Counted from the stretch's first letter, positions 18,242-26,985 are shown. The stretch is DNA of 42,873 nt from Phenylobacterium sp. (GCF_004299445.1 NZ_SCTC01000067.1:1-42873); one strand, 5' to 3'. The notes: generated from the letters alone by a model not told the origin. Made by a program: numbers and translations.

Positions 18242-19081
18242 TCAGGCCGTACGCGGCTTGGAAAAATCGGACGTGCTGAGCATCGGAAGCGACGGCGTCT
18301 CACGGATCAGGGCCGTCGGCGGCGCCCCGGCCAGCAGGCGGCAGTCGCGGATGAAGTGGGCCTGGTCGAAGTAGCCGGCTTCCAGGGCCAGCTCGGTCCA
18401 GGCCCGCTCGGGAGCGGCCGCCTGCGCGCGCAGCACGGCGTGCAGGCGCGAGATGCGGCCGAACAGCTTCGGCCCCATGCCGACGCGGGCGGTGAAGGCG
18501 CGGGTGAACTGCCGCTCGCTGAGGTCCAGCCTTGCCGCCAGATCGGCGATCCGCGGGGCGCCGCCGAACCGGACGATGGACCAGGCCGCCGTGTCCACGG
18601 CCGCGCCGGTCCTGGCGATGTCCAGTCGCCCGTAGAGCCAGGCCTCAGCCGCCTCGGCCCGCTCCTGGAAATCGCGGGCCGCGAACACGGCCGAGCGAAG
18701 GTCGTCGCCGCAGGGGCCGAGAACGTCGCGCAGCGGCGCGGCCTGGTTGACCAGCTGGGGCATGTCCATCCCGAACAGCCGGTGGAAGCCGGTCGGCCGG
18801 AAATGGATCGTGAAGGTCAGCACCTCGCCGGCGAAGTTGATCTCGGCCCGGCGGTAGGTTTGCGGCCCGACGACCACAGCCTCGGGGGTCGGCTCGGGCG
18901 CGGCGCCGTCCACGCGCACCCTGTAGGGCTCAGCCAGGTAGAACTCGATGAACTGCTCGGTCCGCGCCGGCAGCGGCAGGCCGACGCCGGCCGACGGAAA
19001 GACGCCGCTGCGCTCGCGGAAGCCGGCGACCAGTCGTCCGAGGGGCCCCCGCGCCCGGCGGCCGTACAGCTTCGTCTGCAT
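18242..19081 (-). CDS. AraC-family transcriptional regulator
   Basis: This 279-residue protein has an N-terminal sensing domain (residues 1 to about 150; contains LPARTEQFIEFYLAEPYRV and VVVGPQTYRR) and a C-terminal AraC double HTH (ADLAARLDLSERQFTRAF; ALEAGYFDQAHFIRDCRLLAG). The N-terminal part resembles the DUF6597-type domain found in many such regulators. It is directly upstream of the SnoaL-like gene on the same strand and may control that gene and the PEP-CTERM genes. The effector is unknown. Confidence 0.85.
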   Translation of the reverse strand: MQTKLYGRRARGPLGRLVAGFRERSGVFPSAGVGLPLPARTEQFIEFYLAEPYRVRVDGAAPEPTPEAVVVGPQTYRRAEINFAGEVLTFTIHFRPTGFHRLFGMDMPQLVNQAAPLRDVLGPCGDDLRSAVFAARDFQERAEAAEAWLYGRLDIARTGAAVDTAAWSIVRFGGAPRIADLAARLDLSERQFTRAFTARVGMGPKLFGRISRLHAVLRAQAAAPERAWTELALEAGYFDQAHFIRDCRLLAGAPPTALIRETPSLPMLSTSDFSKPRTA

Positions 19082-19172
19082 GATCCGGTCCGGTTGCGGG
19101 GCGGGCTGGGCCTAGCCAAAGCGCATTCCGCGGCCGTTCGGAACCCCTTTCCCCTCGCGCACGAGATCGGGA

Positions 19173-20831
19173 TCAGTCCTCGATGCGATTGCCGCCCATT
19201 TCCTTGACGAACAGGAAGCCCACCACCGCCGTGAAGGCGGCGACCGAGATCGGGTACCAGAGGCCGTAGTAGATGTTGCCCGTGGCGGCGACCATGGCGA
19301 ACGCCGTCGTCGGCAGGAACCCGCCCAGCCAGCCGTTCCCCAGATGGTACGGCAGCGACATCGAGGTGTAGCGGATCCGCGCCGGGAACATCTCGACCAG
19401 CGCCGCCGCGATCGGCCCGTAAACCATGGTCACGTACAGCACGAGCAGGAACAGCAGCCCCACGACCATCGGCTTGTTGACCTTGGCCGGATCGGCCTTG
19501 GCGGGGTAGCCGGCGGCCTTGAGCTGGGCGGCGAAGTCCTTGGTCCAGGCCTCCTTGGCCGCCTTGAACTCCCCCGGGGCCATGGCGGTCCCGTCCAGGC
19601 TGGGGACCTTGGTCTGGCCGATCATGATGAAGGCCGGCTCGGTCGCGACCTTCGGCGAGACGTTGATGTAGCTGACGCCGGCGCTGGCCAGCGCGCCCTT
19701 GGCCACGTCACAGGCGGTGGTGAAGGCCTGCTTGCCGACGGGGTCGAACTGGAAGTGGCAGGTCGCCGGATCGGCCACCACCATCACCGGCGCGCGGCTG
19801 GTCGCATGCGCCAGGTCCGGGTTCGCCGCCTCGGTGAGGCCCTTGAAGATCGGGAAGTAGGTCAGCGCCGCCAGCACGCAGCCGGCCAGGATGATCGGCT
19901 TGCGCCCCACCTTGTCCGACAACCAGCCGAAGAACACGAAGAACGGCGTGCCCAGCAGCAGCGCCACGGCGACCAGGGTGTTGGTCAGCGCGCCGTCCAC
20001 CTTCAGCATCTTCTCGAGGAAGAACAGCGCGTAGAACTGGCCCGTGTACCAGACCACCGCCTGGCCGGCGGTCAGCCCCAGCAGGGCCAGGATGACCAGC
20101 TTAAGGTTGCCCCACTGGCCGAAGCTCTCGGTCAGCGGCTTCTTCGAGGTCTTCCCCTCGTCCACCATCTGCTGGAACACCGGGCTCTCGTTCAGCCGCA
20201 GCCGGATCCAGAGCGAGACCCCCAGCAGCAGGATCGAGACCAGGAACGGGATGCGCCAGCCCCATGCCTTGAAAGCCTCCTCGCCGATGTTGGTGCGCAC
20301 CAGCAGGATGACCACCAGGCTCAGGAACAGGCCCGCCGTCGCCGTCGTCTGGATCCAGCTGGTGTAGAGGCCGCGCTTTCCGGGCGGCGCATGCTCGGCC
20401 ACGTAGGTGGCCGCGCCGCCATACTCCCCGCCCAGCGCCAGGCCCTGCACCAGGCGCAGGACGATCAGCAGCGCCGGCGCGGCGATCCCGATGGTCTCAT
20501 AGCTGGGCAGCAGGCCCACGACGAAGGTCGACAGGCCCATCAGCAGCATGGTCACCAGGAAGGTGTTCTTGCGCCCCCAGAGATCGCCCAGCCGCCCGAA
20601 CACGATCGCCCCGAACGGCCGCACCGCGAACCCGGCCGCGAACGCCAGCAGCGCGAAGATGTAGCCGGTGACCTCGTTCACGCCCGAGAAGAAGTGGGTC
20701 GTGATGAAGCCGGCCAGCGAACCGTAGAGGTAGAAGTCGTACCACTCGAACACGGTCCCGACCGAGGCGCCCGCGACCACCGTCGCATTGCCCTGCGCCT
20801 TCGCCGGCTGTCCCTCGGCCGCTGCCGCCAT
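19173..20831 (-). CDS. MFS transporter, metabolite:H+ symporter (MHS) family, with large loop insertion
   Basis: This 552-residue inner-membrane transporter has 12 expected helices. Residues 25-35 (GTVFEWYDFYL), RPFGAIVFGRLGDLWGRKNT (71-90) and GLALGGEYGGAATYVAEHAP are hallmarks of the MHS family (shikimate, citrate, proline/betaine type symporters). Residues about 331-453 form an extra soluble region of some 120 residues with two cysteines (358 and 374), inserted after the helix ending FPIFKG; ordinary members lack it. Start: ATG at 20831 with a G-rich site upstream; an open frame continues to 20894 without better support. Substrate unknown. Confidence 0.85.
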   Translation of the reverse strand: MAAAAEGQPAKAQGNATVVAGASVGTVFEWYDFYLYGSLAGFITTHFFSGVNEVTGYIFALLAFAAGFAVRPFGAIVFGRLGDLWGRKNTFLVTMLLMGLSTFVVGLLPSYETIGIAAPALLIVLRLVQGLALGGEYGGAATYVAEHAPPGKRGLYTSWIQTTATAGLFLSLVVILLVRTNIGEEAFKAWGWRIPFLVSILLLGVSLWIRLRLNESPVFQQMVDEGKTSKKPLTESFGQWGNLKLVILALLGLTAGQAVVWYTGQFYALFFLEKMLKVDGALTNTLVAVALLLGTPFFVFFGWLSDKVGRKPIILAGCVLAALTYFPIFKGLTEAANPDLAHATSRAPVMVVADPATCHFQFDPVGKQAFTTACDVAKGALASAGVSYINVSPKVATEPAFIMIGQTKVPSLDGTAMAPGEFKAAKEAWTKDFAAQLKAAGYPAKADPAKVNKPMVVGLLFLLVLYVTMVYGPIAAALVEMFPARIRYTSMSLPYHLGNGWLGGFLPTTAFAMVAATGNIYYGLWYPISVAAFTAVVGFLFVKEMGGNRIED

Positions 20832-20895
20832 ACGCCCATCCCCCGCCGCGTTCTCGTTGGCGAGACGGTAGGGCGCATGCGGCCCTTCGAGCAAT

Positions 20896-20920
20896 GCCTT
20901 CTCCTGCCAGCGGAGAAGGC
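20896..20920. terminator. Hairpin after bfr
   Basis: GCCTTCTCC (20896-20904) and GGAGAAGGC (20912-20920) form a perfect 9-bp stem with a 7-base loop, eight bases beyond the bfr stop on the minus strand. No T-run follows, so it could be a terminator or a short REP-like hairpin separating bfr from the transporter gene. Confidence 0.45.
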
Positions 20921-20927
20921 GGCGCGC

Positions 20928-21410
20928 CTATCCCTCGGCCAGTTCGCCCATGGCGCTCTGCAGGTAGTTCTGCTCGCCGAGGCTCTTCACCAGCGAAAGC
21001 TGGGTCTCAAGGAAGTCGATGTGCTCTTCGGTGTCCGACAGGATCTCGCGCAGGACCTCGCGGGTCACATAGTCGGCCTGGTCCTCGCAGAGCTTGATGC
21101 CGTCGATCAGCGTCTTGCGGCCGCCGACCTCGACGCCCAGGTCCGCCGCCAGCGCCTCGGGCACGTTCTCGCCGATCGAGAGCTTGTGCAGGTCCTGCAG
21201 GTTGGGCAGGCCGTCCAGGAACAGGATCCGCTTGATGAGCTTGTCGGCGTGCTTCATCTCGCCGATCGACTCTTCATAGGTAATCTTGCCGAGGCGCGCG
21301 AAACCCCAGTTATCGTACATGCGCGCGTGCAGGTAATACTGATTGACCGCGGTCAGCTCGTTGGTGAGCACTGCGTTCAACAGCTTTATGATGGCCTTGT
21401 CGCCTTGCAC
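20928..21410 (-). CDS. bfr: Bacterioferritin
   Basis: This 160-residue iron-storage protein forms a 24-subunit haem-containing shell in the cytoplasm. In E. coli numbering it has Glu18, Glu51, Met52 (haem ligand), His54, Glu94 and His130. The position of the usual ferroxidase ligand Glu127 is Thr127 by ungapped alignment (SDTEEH), with Glu128 and Glu129 next to it. I chose the GTG at 21410 because GGAGG lies seven bases upstream and the protein then starts VQGDKAIIK like other family members; the frame runs on to a TTG at 21428. The partner gene bfd is upstream on the same strand. Confidence 0.93.
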   Translation of the reverse strand: MQGDKAIIKLLNAVLTNELTAVNQYYLHARMYDNWGFARLGKITYEESIGEMKHADKLIKRILFLDGLPNLQDLHKLSIGENVPEALAADLGVEVGGRKTLIDGIKLCEDQADYVTREVLREILSDTEEHIDFLETQLSLVKSLGEQNYLQSAMGELAEG

Positions 21411-21473
21411 CGTAGAGCCTCCATCCAATCACTGGATTCGGAATGCCTTCGGCAGGCGCACAGTGTCAAAGCC

Positions 21474-21536
21474 TATATATGCGAGTGATTTGCGGTTGCT
21501 CAAAAAACCGCCGAAAACTCTGCGAATGATTTTCGC
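21474..21536 (-). promoter_or_regulatory. bfr promoter with two Fur-box-like sites
   Basis: Reading the minus strand, TTGAGC (21503-21498) and TATATA (21479-21474) are separated by 18 bases. The intervening bases 21480-21494 read, on the plus strand, TGCGAGTGATTTGCG, resembling the alphaproteobacterial Fur box (TGCAAAT-n-ATTTGCA type). A second site, TGCGAATGATTTTCGC, lies at 21521-21536, about 20 bases upstream of the -35 box. The layout suggests iron-dependent control, with the proximal site able to block RNA polymerase. Confidence 0.55.
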
Positions 21537-21561
21537 TCGCCGAAACCGGCGCGTGCGAAGC

Positions 21562-21747
21562 CTACTCGGCCGCGTAACGCAGCGTTTCCCGCTCTTCCTG
21601 CAGGATCTTGCGCATGTCGCAGACGCAGCGCGCGCACTGGGCTTCCGAGTCGCAGGCCCTGAAGATCAGCGCGGGTCGCGTCGCACCGGCCGCGATCGCC
21701 GCACGCACTTCCCGCTCACGAATGCCGTTGCAGTTACAGACGTACAT
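21562..21747 (-). CDS. bfd: Bacterioferritin-associated ferredoxin (Bfd)
   Basis: This 61-residue [2Fe-2S] protein has cysteines 4, 6, 38 and 41 (MYVCNCNG and QCARCVC), matching the Bfd ligand pattern, plus extra cysteines at 32 and 43. Bfd binds bacterioferritin and delivers electrons that release stored iron. ATG at 21747. The gene precedes bfr on the same strand with a 151-base gap that contains a separate bfr promoter, so the two are probably transcribed both separately and together. Confidence 0.9.
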   Translation of the reverse strand: MYVCNCNGIREREVRAAIAAGATRPALIFRACDSEAQCARCVCDMRKILQEERETLRYAAE

Positions 21748-21780
21748 GGGACGCGCGAGCGGCTCCTGGCTGATGCTTGA

Positions 21781-21819
21781 GAGGTAGCAACTTGCGACTG
21801 CCTTTGCAAGTCATTCGCA
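21781..21819 (-). promoter_or_regulatory. bfd promoter with Fur-box-like site
   Basis: On the minus strand TTGCAA (21809-21804) is followed after 17 bases by TACCTC (21786-21781); with its flanking bases the latter reads GCTACCTC, close to the Caulobacter -10 GCTANAWC. The 15-base site TGCAAGTCATTCGCA (plus strand, 21805-21819) overlaps the -35 box and matches the Fur box halves at six of seven positions each. Repression by iron-loaded Fur is the simple prediction. Confidence 0.55.
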
Positions 21820-21865
21820 TAAGTTGGTTAACGCAGGGGACGCGTGCTGATGTAGGGTGAAGCCC

Positions 21866-22012
21866 ATGCGGGCCGTTATCGAACCTCCCCCCGAAGCGGA
21901 CGCCCCGCTGCCCCCGCTGTGGAAGCGGCTGGCCTGGTTCGGCGGCCTCGCCGTCACTGGCGCCGCCTCGTGCGCCGCGATCGCCTATGCGCTGGGGCTG
22001 CTGCTGCGGTAG
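21866..22012 (+). CDS. Small single-pass membrane protein upstream of thiE
   Basis: This is a 48-residue reading frame with a proline/acid-rich N-terminus ([20 protein letters not shown]) and one hydrophobic helix ([11 protein letters not shown] onward to GLLLR), ending 8 bases before thiE. GGGTGAAG precedes the ATG. The composition, the position directly before thiE in the same direction, and a sensible N-in membrane topology support a real gene. I do not recognise a family; it vaguely resembles short membrane proteins such as DUF2474, but this is not an assignment. Confidence 0.55.
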   Translation: MRAVIEPPPEADAPLPPLWKRLAWFGGLAVTGAASCAAIAYALGLLLR

Positions 22013-22020
22013 GTAGGGCC

Positions 22021-22668
22021 ATGGCCCAGCCGATTTGCCGTCTCTACCTGATCACCCCGCCGCGCCTGGACGACCTGGCCGCGTTCGGCCGCACCCTCGC
22101 CCACGCGCTCGACGCGGGGGACGTGGCCGCGCTGCAGGTCCGGCTCAAGGACCAGCCCGACGACATCATCGCCGCCGCCGTCGATGTGATTGCGCCCATC
22201 GCCCAGGCGCGCGACGTGGCCCTGATCATGAACGACCGTCCGGACCTCGCCGCGAAGCTGGGTTGCGACGGCGTCCATATCGGCCAAACCGACGCCAGCT
22301 ACGCCGAGGCCCGCCGCATCGTGGGCAAGGACCGGATGGTTGGCGTGACCTGCCATGACAGCCGCCATCTGGCCATGGAGGCCGCCGAGGCCGGCGCAGA
22401 CTATGTGGCCTTCGGCGCCTTCTTCCCCACCACCACCAAGGACGCCCCCGCCCGCGCGGACCCCGAGATCCTGACGATCTGGCAGGAGACGATGGAGGTC
22501 CCCTGCGTCGCCATCGGTGGCATCACCTCGGCCAACGCCCGCGGCCTCGCCGCCGCCGGCGCCGACTTCCTGGCCGTCTCCGCAGGCGTATGGAGCCATG
22601 CCGATCCCGGGGCGGCCGTAAGGGCGATCAACGCCGAGATCGCCGCGGGACTGGCAGACAGAGGTTAG
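22021..22668 (+). CDS. thiE: Thiamine phosphate synthase
   Basis: This 215-residue TIM-barrel enzyme joins hydroxymethylpyrimidine diphosphate and thiazole phosphate to thiamine phosphate. Seen are the N-terminal RLYLITPP, the substrate segment [29 protein letters not shown], the VGVTCHDS loop, GAFFPTTTK, and the phosphate-binding [10 protein letters not shown]. The usual VQLREK segment is replaced by LQVRLKD. I saw no TPP riboswitch upstream. The last four bases overlap the 3' end of the convergent GFA-type gene. Confidence 0.93.
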   Translation: MAQPICRLYLITPPRLDDLAAFGRTLAHALDAGDVAALQVRLKDQPDDIIAAAVDVIAPIAQARDVALIMNDRPDLAAKLGCDGVHIGQTDASYAEARRIVGKDRMVGVTCHDSRHLAMEAAEAGADYVAFGAFFPTTTKDAPARADPEILTIWQETMEVPCVAIGGITSANARGLAAAGADFLAVSAGVWSHADPGAAVRAINAEIAAGLADRG

Positions 22669-23075
22669 CCCGGCGCGTCCTCGAAGGTCGGCAACCCGTC
22701 CGGCAGGCACACCCAGGGGTGCTTCGTCGCCGTGAACACCATGCGCTGCGGCGCCGGCAGGCCCTGACCGACGAAGCAGCCGCCGGCCAGGCCGATCACG
22801 TCATCCTCGCCGTCCGGGACCCACCACATGCTGGTCCCGCAGTGCGCGCAGCGGTGGAAGGTGGTCGAGCCGTCGGTCAGGTGAAACGTCCGCGTTTCGC
22901 CGGACCGCTCGAGAATCTGTTCGGGCCGAACATAGACGGTCACCCCGAAAAAGCCGCCCGTCCGCCGCTGGCAGCGAGTGCAGGCGCAGCTCGAGACATA
23001 GAAGGGATCGCCCTTGAGGGTCAGCCGCAGGCCACCGCAGAAACACCGGGCCTCACGCGTCACATCGTCGTGCAT
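22665..23075 (-). CDS. GFA/CENP-V family zinc protein
   Basis: This 136-residue protein carries the zinc-binding cysteine clusters of the GFA domain: CFCGG (11-15), [13 protein letters not shown] and [11 protein letters not shown], with VRPEQ and TRTFHL strands between. The family is named after glutathione-dependent formaldehyde-activating enzyme, but most members have no proven activity, so only the fold is assigned. It sits between the convergent thiE and the divergent suhB-like gene. Confidence 0.85.
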   Translation of the reverse strand: MHDDVTREARCFCGGLRLTLKGDPFYVSSCACTRCQRRTGGFFGVTVYVRPEQILERSGETRTFHLTDGSTTFHRCAHCGTSMWWVPDGEDDVIGLAGGCFVGQGLPAPQRMVFTATKHPWVCLPDGLPTFEDAPG

Positions 23076-23161
23076 GCGGTAGAGCTTAGCGACGCGGCTT
23101 GCGCCGGGCGACCCCCGGCACTAGGTTCCGCGCCCAATTTCGCCCGAGATCTTTTGAAACC

Positions 23162-23956
23162 GTGAGCACCCAATCCGCCCTCCTGAAGGTGATGAGCGAC
23201 GCTGCGCGCAAGGCCGCGCGCGGGCTCAACCGTGACTTTGGCGAACTCGCCGAATTGCAGGTCGCCAAGAAGGCCCCGGCCGACTTCGTCTCGGCTGCAG
23301 ACCTCAAAGCCGAGCAGGTGCTGTTCGAGTCGCTGACAAAGGCGCGGCCCGGCTACGGTTTCCTGGGCGAAGAGCGCGGGATGATCGAGGGCTCGGACAA
23401 GACTCACCGCTGGATCGTCGATCCCCTCGACGGCACCACCAACTTCCTGCACGCCATCCCGCATTTCGCCATCAACATCGCGCTCGAGCGCGAGGGCGTG
23501 GTCGTGGCCGCCCTGACCCACAATCCGATCACCAACGACACGTTCTGGGCCGAGAAGGGCAAGGGCTGCTTCGTCAACGACAAGCGCCTGCGGGTCGCCG
23601 CGCGGAAGCACATGGACGAGGCGGTGTTCGCCACCGGCATCCCGTTCCTGGGCCATGGCCAACACGCGACCTTCCTCAAGGAACTGCACCAGATCAGCCA
23701 GCGTGTGGCCGGCGTCCGCCGCTTCGGCGCCGCCTCGCTCGACCTGGCCTGGGTCGCCGCCGGCCGCTTCGACGGCTACTGGGAGCGTGACCTGAAGCCC
23801 TGGGACCTGGCGGCCGGCGTGCTGCTGGTGACCGAGGCGGGCGGCAAGGTAACCGACGCCGACGGCGGGTCCGACATCCTGACCAAGGGCTCGATCTGCG
23901 CCGGCAACCTCGATCTGCACCCGCAGCTGCTCAGTCGCCTGACTGCCGCAAAATAG
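23162..23956 (+). CDS. suhB: Inositol monophosphatase family protein (SuhB-like)
   Basis: This 264-residue Mg2+-dependent phosphatase has the metal motifs GEE (69-71), DPLDGTTNF (87-95) and the C-terminal KPWDLAAGVLLVTEAGG. Family members hydrolyse inositol monophosphate or related sugar phosphates; E. coli SuhB also acts in rRNA transcription antitermination. GTG at 23162 gives the family-typical N-terminus. A glycerophosphodiesterase gene follows after 16 bases, so the two may form an operon that recycles phosphorylated polar head groups. Confidence 0.9.
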   Translation: MSTQSALLKVMSDAARKAARGLNRDFGELAELQVAKKAPADFVSAADLKAEQVLFESLTKARPGYGFLGEERGMIEGSDKTHRWIVDPLDGTTNFLHAIPHFAINIALEREGVVVAALTHNPITNDTFWAEKGKGCFVNDKRLRVAARKHMDEAVFATGIPFLGHGQHATFLKELHQISQRVAGVRRFGAASLDLAWVAAGRFDGYWERDLKPWDLAAGVLLVTEAGGKVTDADGGSDILTKGSICAGNLDLHPQLLSRLTAAK

Positions 23957-23972
23957 CGGCTAGTATGGCGGC

Positions 23973-25001
23973 ATGATCACCCGCCGCACCCTCGCCGCCA
24001 CCGGTCTCGCCGCCCCGGCGCTCGCCGCCGCGCCCGCCTTCGCAAAGCCTGCGAAGCCCATCGTCATCGCCCACCGCGGCGCCAGCGGCGAAAGGCCCGA
24101 GCACACCCTGGCCGCCTATCGCCTGGCCGTGGAGCAGGGGGCCGACTTCATCGAGCCCGACCTTGTGGTCACCAAGGACGGCCACCTCGTGGTCCGCCAC
24201 GAGAACGAGATCCGCTACACCACCGACGTCGCGACCCGGCCCGAGTTCCGCGCGCGCAAGGCCATGAAGCGCATCGATGGCGAGCTCATCGACGGCTGGT
24301 TCACCGAGGACTTCACGCTGGCCGAACTGAAGACCCTGCGCTGCAACGAGCGCCTGGCCGCGCTGCGCCCCGGCAGCGCGAAGTTCGACGGCCAGGAGAC
24401 GATCCCGACCTTCCAGGAGGTGGTCGACTTCGCCAAGGCCGAGACCAGGCGGACCGGCCGCACCATCGGCGTCTACCCCGAGATGAAGCACCCGACGTAC
24501 TTCTCCGGAATCAACCTGCCGATCGAGAAGCGCCTGGCCGACCTGCTGAAGAAGAACGGCCTCGACCGCCGCGACGCCCCGGTCTTCGTCCAGTGCTTCG
24601 AGGACGGGCCGCTGAAGACCTTCAAGACGATGTCCAAGGCGCGCCGTGTGATGCTGGTGGCCCGCGAGGGCGCCGCCGTTCCCACGAAGACGCCGGAAGA
24701 CCTGAAGGCCATCGCCGCCTTCGCCGACGGCCTGGGCCCGGAGTGGCCGCTGGTCGTGCCGATCGTCGACGGCGGCCTGGGTTCGCCCACCAAGCTGGTG
24801 GAATACGCCCACGCCGCGGGCCTGCAGGTCCATCCCTGGACTGTCCGCGCCGAGAACCAGTTCCTGCCGGCCAAGCTGAAGCGCGGCGACAAGCCCGCCG
24901 ACCATGGCGACGCCGAGGCCGTGCTGAAGGCGCTCTACGCCGCCGGCGTCGACGGCGTGTTCAGCGACTTCCCCGGGCTGGCGGTGAAGGTGCGAGGCTA
25001 G
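23973..25001 (+). CDS. Exported glycerophosphodiester phosphodiesterase
   Basis: This 342-residue protein has a Tat-like signal (TRRTLAATGLAAPALAAAPAFA) and a GDPD TIM barrel starting IVIAHRGASGERPEHTLAAY, where His34, Arg35 and Glu43 are the conserved catalytic and metal residues, followed by EPDLVVTKDGHLVVRHE. It resembles periplasmic GlpQ, which hydrolyses glycerophosphodiesters to glycerol 3-phosphate and an alcohol. Start at the ATG at 23973; an ATG nine bases earlier is followed at once by an in-frame stop. Confidence 0.92.
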   Translation: MITRRTLAATGLAAPALAAAPAFAKPAKPIVIAHRGASGERPEHTLAAYRLAVEQGADFIEPDLVVTKDGHLVVRHENEIRYTTDVATRPEFRARKAMKRIDGELIDGWFTEDFTLAELKTLRCNERLAALRPGSAKFDGQETIPTFQEVVDFAKAETRRTGRTIGVYPEMKHPTYFSGINLPIEKRLADLLKKNGLDRRDAPVFVQCFEDGPLKTFKTMSKARRVMLVAREGAAVPTKTPEDLKAIAAFADGLGPEWPLVVPIVDGGLGSPTKLVEYAHAAGLQVHPWTVRAENQFLPAKLKRGDKPADHGDAEAVLKALYAAGVDGVFSDFPGLAVKVRG

Positions 25002-25034
25002 GTCCTCGCCCGCAGGGGGAGGAACTGGCAGCCT

Positions 25035-26894
25035 CTAAGCCGCCTCGAACTGCAGCGCGGCCAGCCGCGCGTACAGCCCCTTCTTCGCGACCAGCTCGTC
25101 GTGCGTGCCTTCCTCGACCACGCGCCCGCCGTCCATCACGACGATGCGGTCGGCCTTCAGGACGGTGGCCAGGCGGTGGGCGATCACCAGGGTGGTGCGC
25201 CCCTGCATCGCCTCGTCCAGCGCGCGCTGCACCAGGTGCTCGTTCTCGGCGTCAAGGGCGCTGGTGGCCTCGTCCAGCAGCAGGATCGGCGCCTCGCGGA
25301 TCAGGGCCCGCGCGATCGCCAGTCGCTGGCGCTGGCCGCCCGACAGCGTGCGCGCGCGGTCGCCGACCCGGGTCTGCAGGCCCTCGGGCAGGCTCGACAG
25401 AAAGCCCTCGGCCTGGGCCGCGCGGACCGCGGCCTGGACGTCCTCATCGCTGGCCCCATCGCGTCCGAAGCGGATGTTCTCGGCGGCCGAGCCCGAGAAC
25501 AGCGGGCTCTCCTGGGCCACCAGGGCCATGCGGGCGCGAACCTCGGCCGGATCGGCCTGGCGCAGGTCGACGCTGTCCAGCAGCACCCGCCCGGCCTGCG
25601 GATCGTAGAAGCGCAGCAGCAGCCGGAACACCGTGCTCTTACCCCCGCCCGATGGCCCCACCAGCGCCACCCGCTCGCCCGGCCGCACGCTCAGCGTGAA
25701 GTCCTTCAGCGCCGGCGCGTCGGGTCGCCCGGGGTAGGCGAAGGTCACAGCCTCGAACGCCACGGCGCCCTGCGGCGGGACCGGCAAGGCCGTGGGGTTG
25801 GCGGGCGCGGCGACGCCTGGACGCGCGTCCAGCAGCTCGCCCACCCGCTCCATGGCGCCGGCGGCCTTCTGCACGTCGCCCCAGGTCTCGCCCAGTGCGC
25901 CCACCGAGCTGGCGGCCATCACGGACAGGAAGGCGAACTGGAACAGCGCCCCCCAGCTGATGTCACCGCGCAGGCCCGCGTGCACGCCCAGCCAGAAGAC
26001 GCCGACGATGCCGCCGAACACCAGGATGATCACCGCGGCCGTCATCATCGCGCGCGTGGTGATGCGGTTCATCTGCGCCTTGAAGGCGGTCTCCACCGCG
26101 CCGCCGAAGCGCTCGGCGGCCGCCCGCTCGCGGCCGAAGGCCTGCACGGTCTCCAGCGCATCCAGGCTCTCGCCGGCCGAGCCCACCGCGTCGGCGAACC
26201 GGTCCTGGGCCGAGCTGGTCAGCTTGCGCACCCGGCGGCCGAACAGGAACAGCGGGGCCAGGACGAAGGGGAAAGTCAGCAGCACCAGGCCCGTCAGGTG
26301 CGCGCTCACGAACACCAGCAGGATCAGCGCGCCCACCAGAATCAGCAGGTTGCGGATCGCCACCGAGATCGAGGTGGCCAGCAGCGTCTCGACGATGGCG
26401 ATGTCGGTGGTCAGCCGGCTCAGCACCTCGCCCGTGCGCGTCTGCAGGAAGAACGCCGGGTCCAGCTTCAGGATATGGGCGTAGGTGGCCTTGCGCAGGT
26501 CGGCCACCACGCGCTCGCCCAGGCTGGTGACGAAGTAGAACCGCATGGCCGTCGCGATCGCCAGCGTCGCGGCCACCGCCCCCACCACCAGGAAGCGCCG
26601 GTCGACGTCGGCCGCCGAGAGTCCCGCGTCGGTCAGGTGGTCCACCACCAGCCGGATCGCGCCCGACATGCCCAGGGTCGCCGCGCTGGACAGCAGCAGG
26701 AAGACGAACGCGCCGGCGCCCCGGCCCCAGTGGGCGGCCACGAAGGGGGCCAGGCGTCGCAGGGCGCCGATGTTGCGACTCTTGCCGCGCTTGGCCGCGC
26801 TCTCGGCGAGACTCTGCGCCAGCGCCTGGCCCTCGCTGGGCCGGCCTTCCGCTGCGGCGCTCGCCGCGGAAGTCTGTGACGCCGGCTCACTCAT
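25035..26894 (-). CDS. ABC transporter with fused membrane and ATPase domains (MsbA/lipid exporter type)
   Basis: This 619-residue half-transporter has a long soluble, Ala/Ser/Glu-rich N-terminus (to about 45), six membrane helices (about 55-345) and a nucleotide-binding domain with Walker [10 protein letters not shown], signature [15 protein letters not shown], Walker [13 protein letters not shown] and the H-loop VIAHRL. It likely acts as a homodimer exporting a lipid or other amphiphile; MsbA itself cannot be claimed. It is divergent from rpmE across 115 bases, a pairing conserved in many alphaproteobacteria. Confidence 0.92.
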   Translation of the reverse strand: MSEPASQTSAASAAAEGRPSEGQALAQSLAESAAKRGKSRNIGALRRLAPFVAAHWGRGAGAFVFLLLSSAATLGMSGAIRLVVDHLTDAGLSAADVDRRFLVVGAVAATLAIATAMRFYFVTSLGERVVADLRKATYAHILKLDPAFFLQTRTGEVLSRLTTDIAIVETLLATSISVAIRNLLILVGALILLVFVSAHLTGLVLLTFPFVLAPLFLFGRRVRKLTSSAQDRFADAVGSAGESLDALETVQAFGRERAAAERFGGAVETAFKAQMNRITTRAMMTAAVIILVFGGIVGVFWLGVHAGLRGDISWGALFQFAFLSVMAASSVGALGETWGDVQKAAGAMERVGELLDARPGVAAPANPTALPVPPQGAVAFEAVTFAYPGRPDAPALKDFTLSVRPGERVALVGPSGGGKSTVFRLLLRFYDPQAGRVLLDSVDLRQADPAEVRARMALVAQESPLFSGSAAENIRFGRDGASDEDVQAAVRAAQAEGFLSSLPEGLQTRVGDRARTLSGGQRQRLAIARALIREAPILLLDEATSALDAENEHLVQRALDEAMQGRTTLVIAHRLATVLKADRIVVMDGGRVVEEGTHDELVAKKGLYARLAALQFEAA

Positions 26895-26905
26895 CGCATC
26901 GTACC

Positions 26906-26985
26906 TTGCATTCCGCCCCGCGCTTCTCTATACGCGCGGCTTCCAATTTCACCGCCCTTCTCGGGCGGCCGGCCAAATTCGGCCG
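26906..26985 (+). promoter_or_regulatory. rpmE promoter and structured leader
   Basis: TTGCAT (26906-26911) and TATACG (26929-26934) are spaced by exactly 17 bases, putting the transcript start near 26941. The roughly 69-base leader contains two adjacent hairpins: CCGCCC-ttctc-GGGCGG (26952-26968) and CGGCC-aaattc-GGCCG (26970-26985). These are candidates for autoregulation by ribosomal protein L31. No named leader family is claimed. Confidence 0.55.

Noticed and set aside
19344..21488. Long plus-strand frame over the transporter and bfr
   Set aside because: Gln/His/Arg-rich antisense reading of two well-supported minus-strand genes.
21748..22020. TPP riboswitch before thiE
   Set aside because: No CTGAGA-type thi-box core with a matching second domain is present on the plus strand, and a small reading frame directly precedes thiE.
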